A DNA stretch of 64,000 bases from Adiantum capillus-veneris (taxonomy: Eukaryota > Streptophyta > Polypodiopsida > Polypodiales > Pteridaceae): assembly GCA_014529385.2 (NCBI GenBank), contig CM043963.1, forward strand, positions 78,764,412 through 78,828,411, read 5' to 3'. Positions 1 through 11,165 of this stretch are shown piece by piece. The translations under genes were made by a program, and so were the position numbers. The notes below the pieces were generated by a model. It had not been told where the DNA came from and did not search any database. It saw only the letters and a program-made list of their open reading frames with translations. Numbering within the stretch: position 1 is the first letter of the stretch; each line of letters begins with the position of its first letter.

Positions 1-897
1 CGTTGCCATTATTGTAAAACTAATGATCACTTGATCAAGTAGTGTCCTAAGTTTAAGGCTAAAGAGGCTAAAAAGAAAGAGGGTGGTTCCACTGCAAATG
101 CTGGTTCCACTACAAATGCAGCCATTGTTGAGTCTTGTGTGAAAGGAGACTGTGTTGTTGATGTTGATGTAGAATGGGCTTTTAGTGCAGAGTGCACTTA
201 CAATCCTGTTGTCCATAATGCATGCTTGTCAAATGCTGCAGATTCACATGTGTGGTATTTTGAAAATGGTGCTACAAAGCACATTACCTCACATCGTGAA
301 TTGTTCACCTCTCTCGAGTCTCTCCCTCATGGGAATCCAGTCACTTGTGCAAACAACGCCTCTTATCCGGTTTAGGGAGTTGGAAAGATTGTGCTTATTA
401 CTGCTAATGGCAATTCTTTCACACTTGTTGATGCACTTTATGTACCTGGGATTAAGAAGAATATTTTGCCTATATCTGCACTTGCTAGACTTGGACTTGT
501 AGTCAAATTTATGGATGACAGATGTACAGTTCATGATCTCATTTTTGGTGATGAAATCATTGCATCTGGGCTTTTGTTCCGTGGGCTGTATAAGCTCACT
601 TTGTATGACAAGTGTGGACAAAATTTTGCAAATGCAGTTGCAGATTCAAGGGCTATTTCAGATGCAAAACTTTGGCATGCATGTTTTGGTCATCTGAATT
701 TTGCCAGTTTGTTGCGTTTGCAAAATTCTGATATGGTTGCTTCTTTGCCGCCTCTTGAAGCACCTTTCAAACATGTTTGTGAAGGTTGTTTTTTGGGTAA
801 GATGCAACGTTCTAAGTTTCCAAAGGATGTTTTAGTTCGGGCCTCGAAGTTTTTATGTACTTCAAACAATTTCTGGCTATGGCTTAAAATGTCTTGA
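1..897 (+). pseudogene. Copia-1 gag knuckle, protease and GAG-pre-integrase remnants
   Basis: Translated from base 1 the sequence reads a CX2CX4HX4C nucleocapsid knuckle with a stop codon just before the final Cys. At 252-290 the protease active site reads WYFENGATKHIT where copia elements have a D-S-G-A-T core, so the catalytic Asp is Glu and the Ser is Asn. After a stop near 375, the frame at 391-897 holds the GAG-pre-integrase signature LWHACFGHLNFASLL followed by CEGCFLGKMQRSKFPK, the zinc-binding start of integrase. Protease would be inactive. All identifications rest on motif order and spacing. Confidence 0.85.
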
Positions 898-1606
898 AAT
901 GTACTATGGGCACCCTCCATTCAGATCGAGGGGGGGAGTATATGTCTCATGAATTCAATGCATTTCTGGCTAGTCATGCGATAAAACACCAATGTACAGT
1001 GCCTTATACACCTCAGCAAAATGGTGTTGCTGAGAGGAAAAACAAGCCACTTACGAAAATGGCACGATGTATGGTCAAAATTCAAGCTTTGCCGCATTCT
1101 TTTTGGCTTGAGGCATCATGTGTGCCACTTATGTACTGAACAGATGTCCTATGAAAGATTTGTAGTCTATTACTCCATATGAAGCATGGCATGATAGAAA
1201 GCCTTCTATTGAGCACATGCGTGTTTTTGGCTATTTGGCATATGCTTTGGTGCCACAAACACAGTGCAAAAAACTGGATGATAAGGCTTTCAAATGTATT
1301 TTTGTTGGTTATAGTGCTGAAAGCAAAGGTTACAGGTTGTATCATATGCAAACAAAATGTATTCTGGTTTCACGGGATGTAGTGCTTGTGGAAGATTCTG
1401 TTCAGCCCTTGCTGTCATGTACTAGAGACAGTAATGTAAGCTCACATGACATTTATGACACTTTATTGCCTCTCTTCAGTGGTGGAAATACGAATGTAAG
1501 TTCCAATGAGGAAAATGTACAGCCTATGGGGGTTTCTAAAAATGTTACAGATCAGCCTATTACTGATGCAGATGTACATGATGTACTTGATGAAGAAAGG
1601 GCTTAA
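894..1606 (+). pseudogene. Copia-1 integrase core and C-terminal region
   Basis: The integrase core shows LHSDRGGEY (second catalytic Asp) and TPQQNGVAERKN (catalytic Glu) within 894-1139. The segment holding the first catalytic Asp is missing between about 870 and 900, because the preceding frame runs directly into this one through a frameshift and apparent deletion. After a stop at 1137-1139, 1217-1606 continues with the copia-typical FGYLAYALVPQTQCKKLD and FVGYSAESKGYRLY segment that links integrase to reverse transcriptase. Clearly a non-functional remnant. Confidence 0.85.
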
Positions 1607-1624
1607 AATGAGCAGGCTAGAGGT

Positions 1625-3298
1625 ATGCCAAAATGGCTGGTACATATTTTGTGTGACAGTAAATTGGATGCACCTTCGTCTAGTCGTACTCGTTCAGGCT
1701 CTCGCCATGCATCAGATTGTTATTCTCTAGCTGTGTCTAGCTTACATGATGTTGAGGAACCTCTATCTTTTGATGAAGCACATAATTCAAAAAATTGGAT
1801 GGCTGCCATGTAATCAGAATATGACGCACTTATAGAAAATGACACATGGACTTTATGTGATTTGCCTCTTGGGCAAAAAGCCATTGATACAAAGTGGGTT
1901 TACAAGTTGAAATGCAAGCTGAATGGTGATATCAATCGCCATAAGGTTCGACTTGTTGCAAAGGGATATGCACATCAAAAAGGCATAGATTATGAAGAGA
2001 CCTTTTCTCCCACCTGTCATATGACTACTGTGCATTTTCTATGTGCATTGGCAACTCATTTTGGTTGGAATGTACATCAATCAGACATTGTTACTGCTTT
2101 CTTGAATGGTGACATATTTGAGGAAGTTTATGTAACGTATCCTCGCAGTTTTGTCAAGAAAGGATAAGAGGACAAAGTGTGCAAATGTCACAAGGTTTTG
2201 TATGTGTTGAAGCAATCTCCTCGTGCTTAATAAGAGAAAGCTGACATTCACTTGGTCAAACCAGGCTTTTGTAACAGTCCAATAGAAAGCACATTGTAGG
2301 TAAAGCGTGAGGGTGATGTACTTCTCATTGTGGTTCTTTATGTAGATGATTTGCTGATTACTGGACCAAATGAGAGACATATTGTTGAATTTAAGGCTGA
2401 TTTGAATGCTACTTTCAAGATGAAAGATTTGGGGTTGTTGCATCATTATTTGAGTATATAGTTTAAGTAGTGTGATGGTGGTATTGCTTTCTGTCAGAAA
2501 AGTTACATAGAAACATTGCTATGTAAGTTTGGACTTGAGGATTGCAAACCTATTGCCACTCCCATGGAAACAGGTTTGAAGTTTAGTCTACATGATACTG
2601 CCGATCCTGCTGATGTCACTCTTTACCAAACTGCTATTGGCTGCCTCATTTATGTATGCAACACGAGGCCAGATATTCAGTTTGCAGTCTCACAGGTCAG
2701 AAAATTTATGCATAGACTAGGGTCTAAGCATTGGCAGGCTGTCAAGAAGATTTTTTGCTACCTTAGTGGCACTTTACATCTTGGCTTGTTTTATCCCAAG
2801 GGGGGATCATTGATGCCAGATTTACAAGCTTTTTTGGACTCAGATTTGGCTCGTTGTTTTGACACGCAAGTGTCCACAAGTGGTTTTTGTTTCATGCTTG
2901 GCAGTTCATGTATATCATGGTTGAGCAAGAAGAAACCTACTGTGGCCACTTCGAGTTGTGAGGCTGAGTACAGGAGAGTCTTCACAGCTACTGTTGAGTG
3001 TGTATGGCTCAGACGCCTTATGGCTGATTTGGGTGTTGGACAGGACACTGCCAACACTATCTACACTGATAGTCAGAGTGCATTGGCAGTTGCAAGGAAC
3101 CTAGTTGTTCATGCTCGCACAAAGCACATTGAGGTGCATTACCACTATGTCAGGGAGAGTCTCTCAGCAGCAGGAGAGATTAGCTTGTCTTATGTGCCAA
3201 CACAGGACAACCTTGCAGATCTTTTCACAAAGGCATTGTCTCGTGAGAACCTCAAATCTTTCCGCAAAGGTTTGGGCTTACTCCCCTTTGTGGACTGA
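1625..3298 (+). pseudogene. Copia-1 reverse transcriptase and RNase H
   Basis: The RT begins with KWVYKLKCKLNGDINRHK (about 1890) and the DIVTAFLNGDIFEEVY motif (about 2085), is stopped at 2165, and resumes in another frame with the catalytic LYVDDLLITGP box near 2336-2370. From 2516 to 3298 one open frame of 260 codons carries the end of RT (TRPDIQFAVSQVRKFMHR) and RNase H with SSCEAEYR, TDSQSALAVARN and HIEVHYHYVRE, ending LGLLPFVD-stop, the usual copia pol terminus. YVDD is intact, but stops at 2165 and 2228 and frameshifts break the ORF. Confidence 0.9.
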
Positions 3299-3373
3299 TC
3301 ATGTCCTCACGGCATGGCACTTCCCTTTACTCATGTGCCAGCTCTCTTTCATCGCATCACTCCAGGTGGGATT

Positions 3374-3600
3374 TGTTACCATATACATGTGGTAGTGATG
3401 TGTGTGAACACAGTAGGACCGCCAGGGAATTTTTTCCCTCTTTAGGAGGTTTTTTCCCCTGTGCATTGATATATGCCCATCACTCTAGGGCTATCCATTT
3501 TTTCCATTGCATACTAAGTAACATACTCTCTATTGTGTGCCTTGAGCTTCCTTCGTCTTCTCCAAGCTGTGTGCGTTTCTCTGCAACCCTAATTCCAACA
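3374..3600 (+). repeat. Copia-1 3' LTR (227 bp), with PPT just upstream
   Basis: Starts TGTTACC and ends ATTCCAACA, so TGTT/AACA form the terminal inverted repeat. A purine-rich AGGTGGGA (3364-3371) precedes it, as expected for a polypurine tract, and it lies 75 bp after the pol stop. The right edge is fixed independently because base 3601 resumes an interrupted gypsy integrase reading frame. The first bases after it (ATCAG, 3601-3605) should be the target duplication; its partner would lie beyond the left edge of the window. The left LTR edge rests only on TG and PPT position. Confidence 0.7.
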
Positions 3601-4090
3601 ATCAGTTTGTGGATGATAGGCCAAAAGAGAATTTTAATCTACTTTCTAGATTCTCAAAGAGAGCCTTCTAGAAATTACTAGTCATTCTAGGATCTTTGTT
3701 CGACACTATGGATGTTGGCAAGCCATGATACTTGTAAATTTGAGATCTAGAGAGGGTAACCGTTTGATGTGCCTTAATAGTCTTTTTGACAGGCATAGAG
3801 TGTGTTTTCTTGCTAATCCTGTCAACTGAAACAATCCAATTTACTTCCCTCGATCAAATTTCAATTTTTGGTATACCACGCATTTTGAAACATACTCTTG
3901 TATGTTTACTTTTCATGGTAGACCAACAGAAATACATTTCTACTCCTTGAAGAGTAATTTATGGAATCCCTCTTTGCCCCGCATAAGGAGAAGCATGGGA
4001 TTTGTACTTGATTTTCTTAGTGTATTGGTGAGTAACACATAGCCTATTGTTGTTTGGAAGATAACCATCCTCCAAGGTAAATTGTTCTTT
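3601..4090 (-). pseudogene. Gypsy-A integrase (zinc finger and truncated core)
   Basis: The reverse strand of about 4075-3875 reads an integrase H2C2-type segment, including LEDGYLPNNNRLCV, HASPYAGQRGI and LQGVEMYFCWSTMK, with a stop after GI. Further on, about 3745-3601 reads HGLPTSIVSNKDPRMTS (second catalytic Asp in SNKDPR) and, after a frameshift, AYHPQTD, where the element stops abruptly at base 3601. The catalytic Glu region is missing from the window because copia-1 inserted here. No intact frame remains. Confidence 0.75.
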
Positions 4091-4315
4091 TTTTCTTCCC
4101 TAATGCAAAGGCTATAATTACCTACTTAAAGTCTGGTCAGTAGCATACTCTTATATCATAAAAGATAGATCAATGTGAGTTGCTAAAGACACCACATTTA
4201 CCCTTGGCCATTGTGAAAGTGCATCAACCACTTGATTGTGCTTGCTAGCAATGTGAGCAATATAAAATTTAAATTGCGAAAGAAAATTTTCCCACCTCAT
4301 TTGTTTGTCTGAGAG

Positions 4316-5330
4316 CTAGGTTTGCGTCATGAATTTCTTGAGGCTTTGTGAGCCATTCGTAGGATGAATGGAGCTCCCAAGAGATAGTGCTTCCATGTGT
4401 CTAGGGCATATAGAACAGCTAAAGCTCTTTTTTGTATATGCCCAAGACCCGTTCCTCGACATTGAGCCTTGGCTCTTGTATGCTATGGCATGCCCTTCTT
4501 GAAGAAAAATTGCTCCAAGGCAATAACCAAAAGCATCACATTGGACCTCAAATGGCTTTGAGAGATTCAGAAGAATAAGGCCTGGTTGGGAGGTAAGCTT
4601 CTCTTTGAGCTTGTCAAAAGCATTTTGTCCTTTAGCAGTCCATGCGTACTTAACATTCTTCCTTGTTAAGTCATGCAATGGTCCTGCTATTTGAGAGAAT
4701 TTTTCTATGAAGCATCTATAGTATGCACACATACCAATAAAAGCTTCTTAGCTCATGTAGATTCCGTGGATTAGGCCATGCTATTATTACCTCCAACTTT
4801 GATGAATTCATACATATACCATCTTGAGAGATAATGTGACCTAAATTTTGAATCTCTTGTAGGAAAAAATCACTTTTCTTTTGATTAATAAAAAGAGTAT
4901 TCTCTCTCACAAGTTGAAAGATTACTTGGAGGTGTCACTTGTACTCCTCAAGAGAATTTGAGTGGCCTGAAGATTTTTGTCCATCGTGAGTTTGAATGCA
5001 GCTGGAGAATTTGTCAGGCCAAAACTTGTAACTTATCAAATAAATCTTCTACCCACAACACGGGAAATCCCTTTTCTTTAAAATAGTGATCCTATTTAGT
5101 GCTCTATAGCCGACACACATGTGATATGTGCTATCTTTCTTTTGCACTAAAAGTATTGGTGAATAGAATGGAGAGGAGCTAGGCCTCACCATCCCTTTTT
5201 CCACCAATTCATGCACTTGCCTCATGATCTCCTCTTGTTGAGCTTGTGAAACTCACTAAGGAGGTTTATTAGGCGGTGAGCTTCCTAGTAGAAGCTCTAT
5301 CATGGTCATCATCCCCTTGTTTTGGAGGTA
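4316..5330 (-). pseudogene. Gypsy-A reverse transcriptase and RNase H
   Basis: From right to left on the - strand: the RT start with EEIMRQVHELVEKGMVRPS and YSPILLVQKKDSTY (about 5255-5130), then CVGYRAL where functional elements have CVDYRALN, FGLTNSPAAF (about 5020), a degraded catalytic region, LGHIISQDGI and PNPRNLHELRSFYWYV (4716-4910), then RNase H with FEVQCDAFGYCLGAIFLQEG (4316-4732). I cannot see a clean FxDD box, and the Asp of CVDYR is Gly. Several frames are needed to read through. Function lost. Confidence 0.8.
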
Positions 5331-5747
5331 GCTCACTAGGGATGTCATCAATGAAAACATCTTGGAATCCATTTGAGAAATTAGACAAACCTAATTCATC
5401 TTGATTCCCTTTATTGCTACTTGTGAAGCATTAGAATCATTTATAGATTCTCTAACAAAAAACATATACGCAAAAAATAGAGCTTTTCATTGACTTATCA
5501 AAAGCAAGAGTATTTACCAGGGATATGGTTTTTCCCAACTTGTTAGCATCTATGCAATGGTCTTTTCTCTGTAGGTGAAGTAGATTCTCCTTTCAGGGAA
5601 CTTCATGTTGGCAGCCATGCGATTGAACCATGGTGCCCCTAGGATAACATCCTCATGTTGGAGAGGAGAGATGATAAAGTCTTCATTGTCGATGTAGCTT
5701 TGGACATGAAGTCTCAACTTCCCAATCAAGGGAGTAACGGAGGCTTG

Positions 5748-7279
5748 CTATCCCTTGAAAGCTTTAGCGGAAGTTACAATATCTCCCATCTCAAAAGCTT
5801 GAATGCCCAACGTGGCCAACTCCATTGATACAAAGTTGTGAGTAGGGCTAGGGTCAAACAAGATGAAGGCATCATTCTCCATTACTTTACTCCAAGCATA
5901 GGAGAGGGAGCAATGAGTATCCTCTTTTGGAGCTTCAACCATAGAAGCTCTAGGAGTGTCATTGCGTACATTTATTTTGGGGCAAGAATGATAGCCATGT
6001 CCTTGCTCCCCACACTTAAAGCATTTATGGTCTTTACAAAAATCCTCTAATTCTTTGAGAGAGAGCTTATTTTTACCTTTGTAAGCTCCTTTCTCCTTGC
6101 CTTGTTGTTGTTGGTGTTGGTGTTGCCTTGGGAAGCATTTTGAGCAGTGCTCTTCCCTTAGCTTCATTTCGATCCTTGTTTTCCATGGGCTTGAAATTTC
6201 TTCTTGCCCCTTATTGGAAATTAATCCTTGAAGCAACCATAGTGTGGTGGATGACTTGAATGATAGTGCTAGGCCGTTGTGAGTTGACATACTCGACCTT
6301 TTCTTTATTTATTCCCACACAAAATTGTTGCTTTTGTTCGGCAAAGTCTATCCTTTGAAAGACTATAGCTTTGAGATGTAAATCCCAGAACTTGTCTACA
6401 TATTTGTGGATAGACTCGTTGAAGAGAAGCTTCAAGCTTTGCATTGCTTGCAAGGAATTTCTTCATGATGGAAACTCGTAGTTTTCCATATCTTTGGGGC
6501 TTGGTTGTTGCCACAAAGGCTAGCCACCATTGACGAGAAGACCTCTAGAAGTACATAGCTACATGGTGTAGCTTGGAGAACTCCGTGAAGCCCTCATCTC
6601 CAAAGGACACATCAAATTGTTGGATGAAGGCCAAACTTTGTCTGTGGCACCAAAGCTGCCATCATAGGTGAGAAAAGAGATACTTTTTCCTCTCTCTTTG
6701 AATTTCTTGAGCTTTTGGGACCTTCACCATGCAAGGTAAGTTTTGTGATGTCCTCTCCTCTTGTATTCTCTAGGAGAATAACTATTGCTTTTGTTGAAAG
6801 AGGAGGAAGGTGAAGAAGAAGGAAAAGAGGGTGACCTATTTCTTGTCTTTTTCTTCCTTTGTTTCCTCTCTTCCCTTTTGGAGTGACGAGATGAGAAGGA
6901 CTATGGGTTGACCGTTTCCTCTTGGGAGGAGTTGGTGATAGTCTAGACCGCTGTCTTCGTGGAGCCACATCTTTAGAGGAACTTAGGGATTCACTTCTTT
7001 CTCTTTTCTTTGGATTCCTCCTCTCTTATGGGAGAGGGTCTTATTTTGGGAGTCTCATCAAGAGGCCTCCTAAGCTCTCTCTCCTCTTGGAGAGGAAGGG
7101 AAATCCCATAAGCACGAAGTTTTTAAGTAACTTCGGCTTGCAAAGTAGGTTTGCTCATAGTTTGATGTAACCTAGTAACAAGATAATTGATAAACATGGG
7201 GGCCATCATCATTAGCACCTTCCTGTGCAAAATCAAAGTTATCAATGTTCATTCTACTCTCTTGGTTATTGTTAGCCAT
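5748..7279 (-). pseudogene. Gypsy-A gag with CCHC knuckle and protease start
   Basis: A gag-like start codon at 7279 opens MANNNQESRMNIDNFDF and stops after about 42 codons. The rest of gag lies in several frames between 7170 and 6210. At 5748-6290 a longer open stretch has the nucleocapsid knuckle CFKCGEQGHGYHSCP (about 6020) and, 60 residues later, FDPSPTHNFVS, which aligns with the retropepsin core D-S/T-G but has Pro in place of Gly. Basic, low-complexity residues precede the knuckle as is usual for gypsy gag. Confidence 0.7.
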
Positions 7280-8026
7280 GCTAATTATACTTATGTGTTT
7301 ACTTAGTGTATTCTTTGGAAATTCAAAACCTTAGTTGATACTCCTCTTAGACTTTGAAAATAAGCACTTAAGTATCTACACCCACGGTTCAAATTGGTTA
7401 ATTGTAGAGAGTAGTGGAGTGGGTCTAACATAGCAGAATTGCCAAGGGATAGCTCCTTTCAGACTTCTTATGGATCAATAATGGTAAATCCGTAGGCAAG
7501 TCTAAAAAGACCCCCTCCAAAAGACGTTTGTATTATAGATTCTCCCAACAAGAGAGACTTGTTACAATACAATCTTTGTGTTACTTGTGACCTTGGTGAT
7601 GCTATGAATATGGAAAGCTTCATGCATCACGAGCATAACATAAACTTATTAAAAATCATTAACTATCTCAAGTCTCAGTCCCAAGGCCTCAAAAACCTTT
7701 GAAGGTGGAGAGAGCTAGCGGGGAATGAGGGTAGGGAAGAGGAAAAAGAATCATTCATACGAGAAAGAAATAGCTCCTTACTTATCATCACTCTTCTTGC
7801 TTAGCATAGCATAGTAATGAAGATGAAGAAGATGGCAAGCTTAAGCATTGAAGCATGGCTCTTGGTTGGATTTGCATTCCATAGCCAAGAGTGTTGGTGT
7901 TGGCTCTCCACTTCTCAACAAACTTGGAGAAGGAGATAGAGCTCTTGCACTTTGCACTCCACACAAGGAGAGAATATATGTGTGTGTGTGGGGGAGAGTA
8001 TACCCCCCTCTCATGCTTGCTCCACA

Positions 8027-8031
<5 letters not shown>

Positions 8032-8098
<67 letters not shown>
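8032..8098. repeat. (TC)n microsatellite, 67 bp
   Basis: Uninterrupted TC/CT dinucleotide run. The long serine/leucine open frames crossing it are artefacts of the repeat. Confidence 0.99.
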
Positions 8099-8101
<3 letters not shown>

Positions 8102-8262
8102 TTATTTTATTATTTCATTTGGACATGTGTCCTCTTTTTTCTCTTTGAGAGAAATAACTTAATTATTTATTTTTATGTATCTAAATTCTCATTGGACCCC
8201 TTTAAAACCTATCCAATAGCAATAAAGCACATCATGAGGGCCACATGTGGAGGATCATTTGA

Positions 8263-8405
8263 ACATGTGTCTTTTATGCTTATTCAGCCATTTGGTTGAA
8301 TTGAATACTTCAAGGACTTAGTCAATCAAGCAAGCATGTGTCTTTTATGCTTCTTAAGTCATTTGTTTTGAATTGAATACTTCAAACCTCAGTCAATCAA
8401 TCATG
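8263..8405. repeat. Two tandem copies of a ~72-bp unit
   Basis: Both copies begin CATGTGTCTTTTATGCTT (8263 and 8335) and share GAATTGAATACTTCAA and AGTCAATCAA further on, with scattered substitutions. Confidence 0.8.
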
Positions 8406-8660
8406 GAAACATTTATGTCTCTTGAGAATTTATCTTTGAATATACATTTCAAAAACCTTAGTCACTTAAGCATAAAAATCACCTCAAGCTTTGGGCAAGG
8501 TTCCCACAACCATTTTAAGCATCTTAGCACCTCATGCTTGGGTAGGATTCCCACCTGGAGGTTAGCCCTAGCTTGCATAAGGTCAAAGGACCTTTTAACA
8601 GTAACTTTTGGAGGTCTTTAATGAAGCTAACCCTAAGGTCTTTTAAGCTCCATTACATGT

Positions 8661-8860
8661 ACATTTCTCTTTGATAGAATTCCTCCGTTTGGACCCCTTT
8701 TGAGATGTAACCATCTCTCATCTTGGTCCCTTGCTGAGGTAAATCTAGAAGCACTTATTGGACATTGCTCTTTGGTAGACCGTCTCCTTTTGGACCCCTA
8801 TTGAGATGCAACCATTTCTCCTTTTGGTCCCTTGTTGGGATAGGTCTAGAAGCACATAGA
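8661..8860. repeat. Two tandem copies of a ~101-bp unit
   Basis: Copies start near 8662 and 8763. Each contains TTTGGACCCC, GAGATG-AACCAT, TTGGTCCCTTG and TCTAGAAGCAC in the same order. They are diverged, so the duplication is old. Confidence 0.8.
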
Positions 8861-8951
8861 TATAACCTAACTCTTGTTCCCCTTTTATCTTCCCATATAG
8901 AGTGATCAGTTAAATATGAGTTAATCATTTGGTAAATATAGATATTATATT

Positions 8952-9785
8952 TTATGAGAGTTTTTCTAGGCTGATAACTTTAGTGATTTTACACATAGAT
9001 TTCTTTACGAGACTTCTAAACAAAGGGTCTTTGAATAGGTATGCCCCTATGACCAGTAGCTTCTTACTCCCACGGGGAGTCTTCCCATCCCCTTTGGATT
9101 TCTTGAGTTCCAGGTGCAAGGGAAGATAGTCTGAGAGGCTCTTCATTGTCAACACCTGCATCTCAAGAAGTGACGGGATCTAGTCAGCTTGGTGAGAGCA
9201 TTAGTAGTAGTGGGCTTGTGTATGTGAAGCCCAGGATATTGTTCTAGGGACCCATCTCCCACAGGTCCATCAAAGACAATTTCGAGCTCAAGCCATTTAT
9301 TTTTTCAGAGTCTGCCAACAAATTGGCAAAGCTTGAGCTATCCTTGCTCTTCCCACCATATTCAAGTCTCCTATCAGAATCCACTCACCATTTAAAGGGA
9401 AGTCCCTAAGATGCATCCATAATTTGACCCTATCCTTGGCATTACAAGCACCATAGATTTTCACTATGGTGATAGTTTGTGATCAGCCCAGGTAACTCTC
9501 ACTTCTAAGACTCTCCCAAAGAGGTGGTTGAGGACCACCTTGGGCTCTAGGTCCTTGTCAAGAGAGAGGATGCCACTGAATCCGTCCACTCCCTCTCTAA
9601 AAAATGCTAACTTTGACCCCACAACTTGTTTTCTTTTGTTGTGGGTATCCAGATGGTTCTCTTGTATGGCCCAACATTCGACATCCTTGTCCTTCCTAAA
9701 TTATTCCCAAAAAAGGGCATGCTTCTTTCAGGTCTAAAATCCTTTCATATTCCATGATTTCAAGGCCACAATTTTCATCATGAGA
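8952..9785 (-). pseudogene. LINE-1 ORF2 endonuclease (APE/EEP) domain
   Basis: The - strand from 9782 begins MKIVALKSWNMKGF, matching the plant LINE endonuclease start (K-I-x-x-W-N-x-R-G). It then shows VECWAIQENHL with the catalytic-type Gln-Glu pair, EGVDGFSGILSLDKD, VRVTWADH, a G-F-T-Y-T segment near 9240, and SLSDYLPLHLELKK (9150-9110) in place of the usual S-D-H motif, so the catalytic His is Tyr. Stops and frameshifts are frequent. This domain nicks target DNA for target-primed reverse transcription in active LINEs; this copy is dead. Confidence 0.7.
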
Positions 9786-9808
9786 AAGAGGGAAGAATTC
9801 CTCCACAC

Positions 9809-9942
9809 CTAACCCAAGCCCCATTTCTGCATTTTTTGCTCTAAGAGAGTCTGGAGCTCTCCTACAGCCTGGTGTTCCATCCCCTCTAGCGCCTCAAAGT
9901 GATTGTGAAGCGGAAGGACACCAGGATTTCCCTTTGGTTGAA

Positions 9943-9989
<47 letters not shown>

Positions 9990-10223
9990 TCCTTTGAATG
10001 CTCCAATGACCTTCCATGATGTGTATTCCCTTGCCACTAACTTCACCCTTTTGATTCTCTTTAGTCCTTGGACTTGGACAATGGAAGCAGTTGAAACAAC
10101 CATAAGTTTGGGTGACGAAGCCTAAAGACAATCGGATTATCCTTGCATGGGCCGTCTTGACTTTGCATTGTGAGGCTTTTCTTTTCCACGGACTTTGCCT
10201 GCTGCTACAGTTGGGAGGCATCA
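9809..10223 (-). pseudogene. LINE-1 ORF1-ORF2 linker region with expanded poly-G/C
   Basis: Between the ORF1 knuckle part and the endonuclease, the - strand has an ORF1-tail-like stretch (NHFEALEGMEHQAV, about 9905-9860) interrupted upstream by a 45-bp homopolymer that reads as proline or glycine. Several frames run through the homopolymer; none is a real gene by itself. Confidence 0.4.
9943..9987. repeat. Poly-G homopolymer, 45 bp
   Basis: Forty-five uninterrupted G on the + strand. Such a run is rare and could be a true expansion or an assembly error. It can form a G-quadruplex. Confidence 0.97.
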
Positions 10224-10750
10224 TTATTGCACATCATAACCTCTTTTTCCTCCACTACACCTGTCACTAATTTTCTCCATTTGTTTCTCCTTCTCTTTCG
10301 TAACTGGTTTTTTGATAGAGACCTGGTTTTCAAGCCCTACATTTGAGTTACAAACTGAGGGCTTGTTCTTCTCATTAGATTTCCTGGGGCAATCTTTAGC
10401 AAAGTGCCCAAAATTGTTACACTCAAACCACACACCAAAGTAAGCCCCAAAATTAAGCGGAACCGTAATACGTTCAGCTCCAATATTGATCACCATGCTC
10501 TTGGGAGGTGACTCAGAGATATCCCAACCTATAAAAACTAGCTTTGAGAATCTCCCAAGGCCCCTCTTGTTAGCAACAAAACATCTGGGTACCTCGCTGA
10601 TTAAGAAGCAGCCTGATGTTATCCCATAGCCAGCTAGGAAGACCCACAAGCTCAACCCAGACAGAATGTATACCTCAAAGGGAATCTGTCGATTCAAACA
10701 CGCATTCCCATGGCACCACACACACACACAAAATGGTCTTGTTAAATACC
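10224..10750 (-). pseudogene. LINE-1 ORF1, C-terminal half with CCHC knuckle
   Basis: About 170 residues on the - strand with the plant LINE ORF1 layout: PFEVYILSGLSLWVF (the P-V-W-V-x-L-P-G-L-P-L-x-x-W region), a basic stretch, ITVPLNFGAYFGVWF, and the zinc knuckle CNNFGHFAKDC (first Cys of the pair replaced by Phe: the motif reads F-E-C-N-N-F), then a Lys/Glu-rich tail and stop at 10224. It is the continuation of 13880-13411 across the composite insertion: GPF at the right junction joins VFNKTILCV at the left. ORF1 binds LINE RNA. Confidence 0.7.
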
Positions 10751-10755
10751 AAAGG
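10751..10755. repeat. Left target-site duplication AAAGG of the composite element
   Basis: AAAGG here and at 13406-13410 directly flank the inverted ends of the 10756-13405 element. Confidence 0.85.
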
Positions 10756-11165
10756 TGTTACGAGACTGGGCACCCTCCTGTTGTAGTGGTTAACTGCAAT
10801 TGGGATAGCTGGGCGTAATGGTTAATTATGTGCTGTCTATTTATTTTACTAATTGAGTTGATGATGATTTTGTAGAGTGGAATGCGGGGAGTTGATGAAG
10901 AGGCGACGGCAATTATTCTTGGCCATTTTATAGTTGCACAGTATCTTAGAATCTCATTTCAATAAGCCACTATGGCTCTGTAAATATTTGTAGTGGGAAC
11001 TCCCCTTATGGGTCATGCAAGAACTAATGAGCTTCACTCATTTACAAAAGTGAAGTGGTTGTAAAAGAGGGGCCTCAATTTTTGGCACCTCAAACTCAAA
11101 AATAATATATTAAATACCAACTCCACAAGAGAGGTGCCGTGGAGTTTGGGGCTAGATTTAGGCCT
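10756..11165 (+). repeat. Terminal repeat copy 1 (410 bp)
   Basis: Matches the first 410 bp of the copies at 12286 and (inverted) 13405, then stops at GGCCT where gypsy sequence begins. It shares G and T at two sites with copy 3 against copy 2. Confidence 0.95.

Larger units (their letters stand above)
1..3600 (+). mobile_element. Copia-1: 3' part of a decayed Ty1/copia retrotransposon
   Basis: Domains run in copia order on the + strand: CCHC knuckle (from base 1), aspartic protease, GAG-pre-integrase, integrase, reverse transcriptase, RNase H (ending at 3298), then a short 3' LTR (3374-3600). The 5' LTR and most of gag lie outside the window. The frame is broken by many stops and frameshifts, and the knuckle itself has an in-frame TAG between its His and last Cys, so this copy cannot make a full polyprotein. 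Its right end cuts the integrase of an antisense gypsy element at base 3601, so copia-1 is younger than that gypsy. Confidence 0.9.
3601..8908 (-). mobile_element. Gypsy-A: old antisense Ty3/gypsy element interrupted by copia-1
   Basis: On the - strand the order from right to left is leader and gag start (7279), gag, CCHC knuckle, protease, RT, RNase H, integrase zinc finger, integrase core. The core is cut at base 3601 by copia-1, so the integrase C-terminus and the 3' LTR must lie left of the window. The 5' LTR is expected between about 7450 and 8908. The right edge at 8908 is a guess from a TGATCAC start on the - strand next to the point where LINE homology stops. Heavily decayed with many stops. 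Confidence 0.75.
7280..8908 (-). repeat. Gypsy-A leader and probable 5' LTR region
   Basis: No gene is visible. Because the gag start faces left at 7279, the leader and 5' LTR should be here. The region holds a 67-bp TC microsatellite (8032-8098) and two short tandem duplications (8263-8405 and 8661-8860). I could not find a standard tRNA-Met primer-binding site; on the - strand TTGGCAATTCTGC near 7445 is a possible non-standard one. LTR ends are not defined because the partner LTR is outside the window. Confidence 0.4.

Noticed and set aside
9809-10224. Poly-proline and poly-glycine proteins
   Set aside because: They come from the 45-bp poly-G tract; the flanking residues belong to a decayed LINE ORF1.
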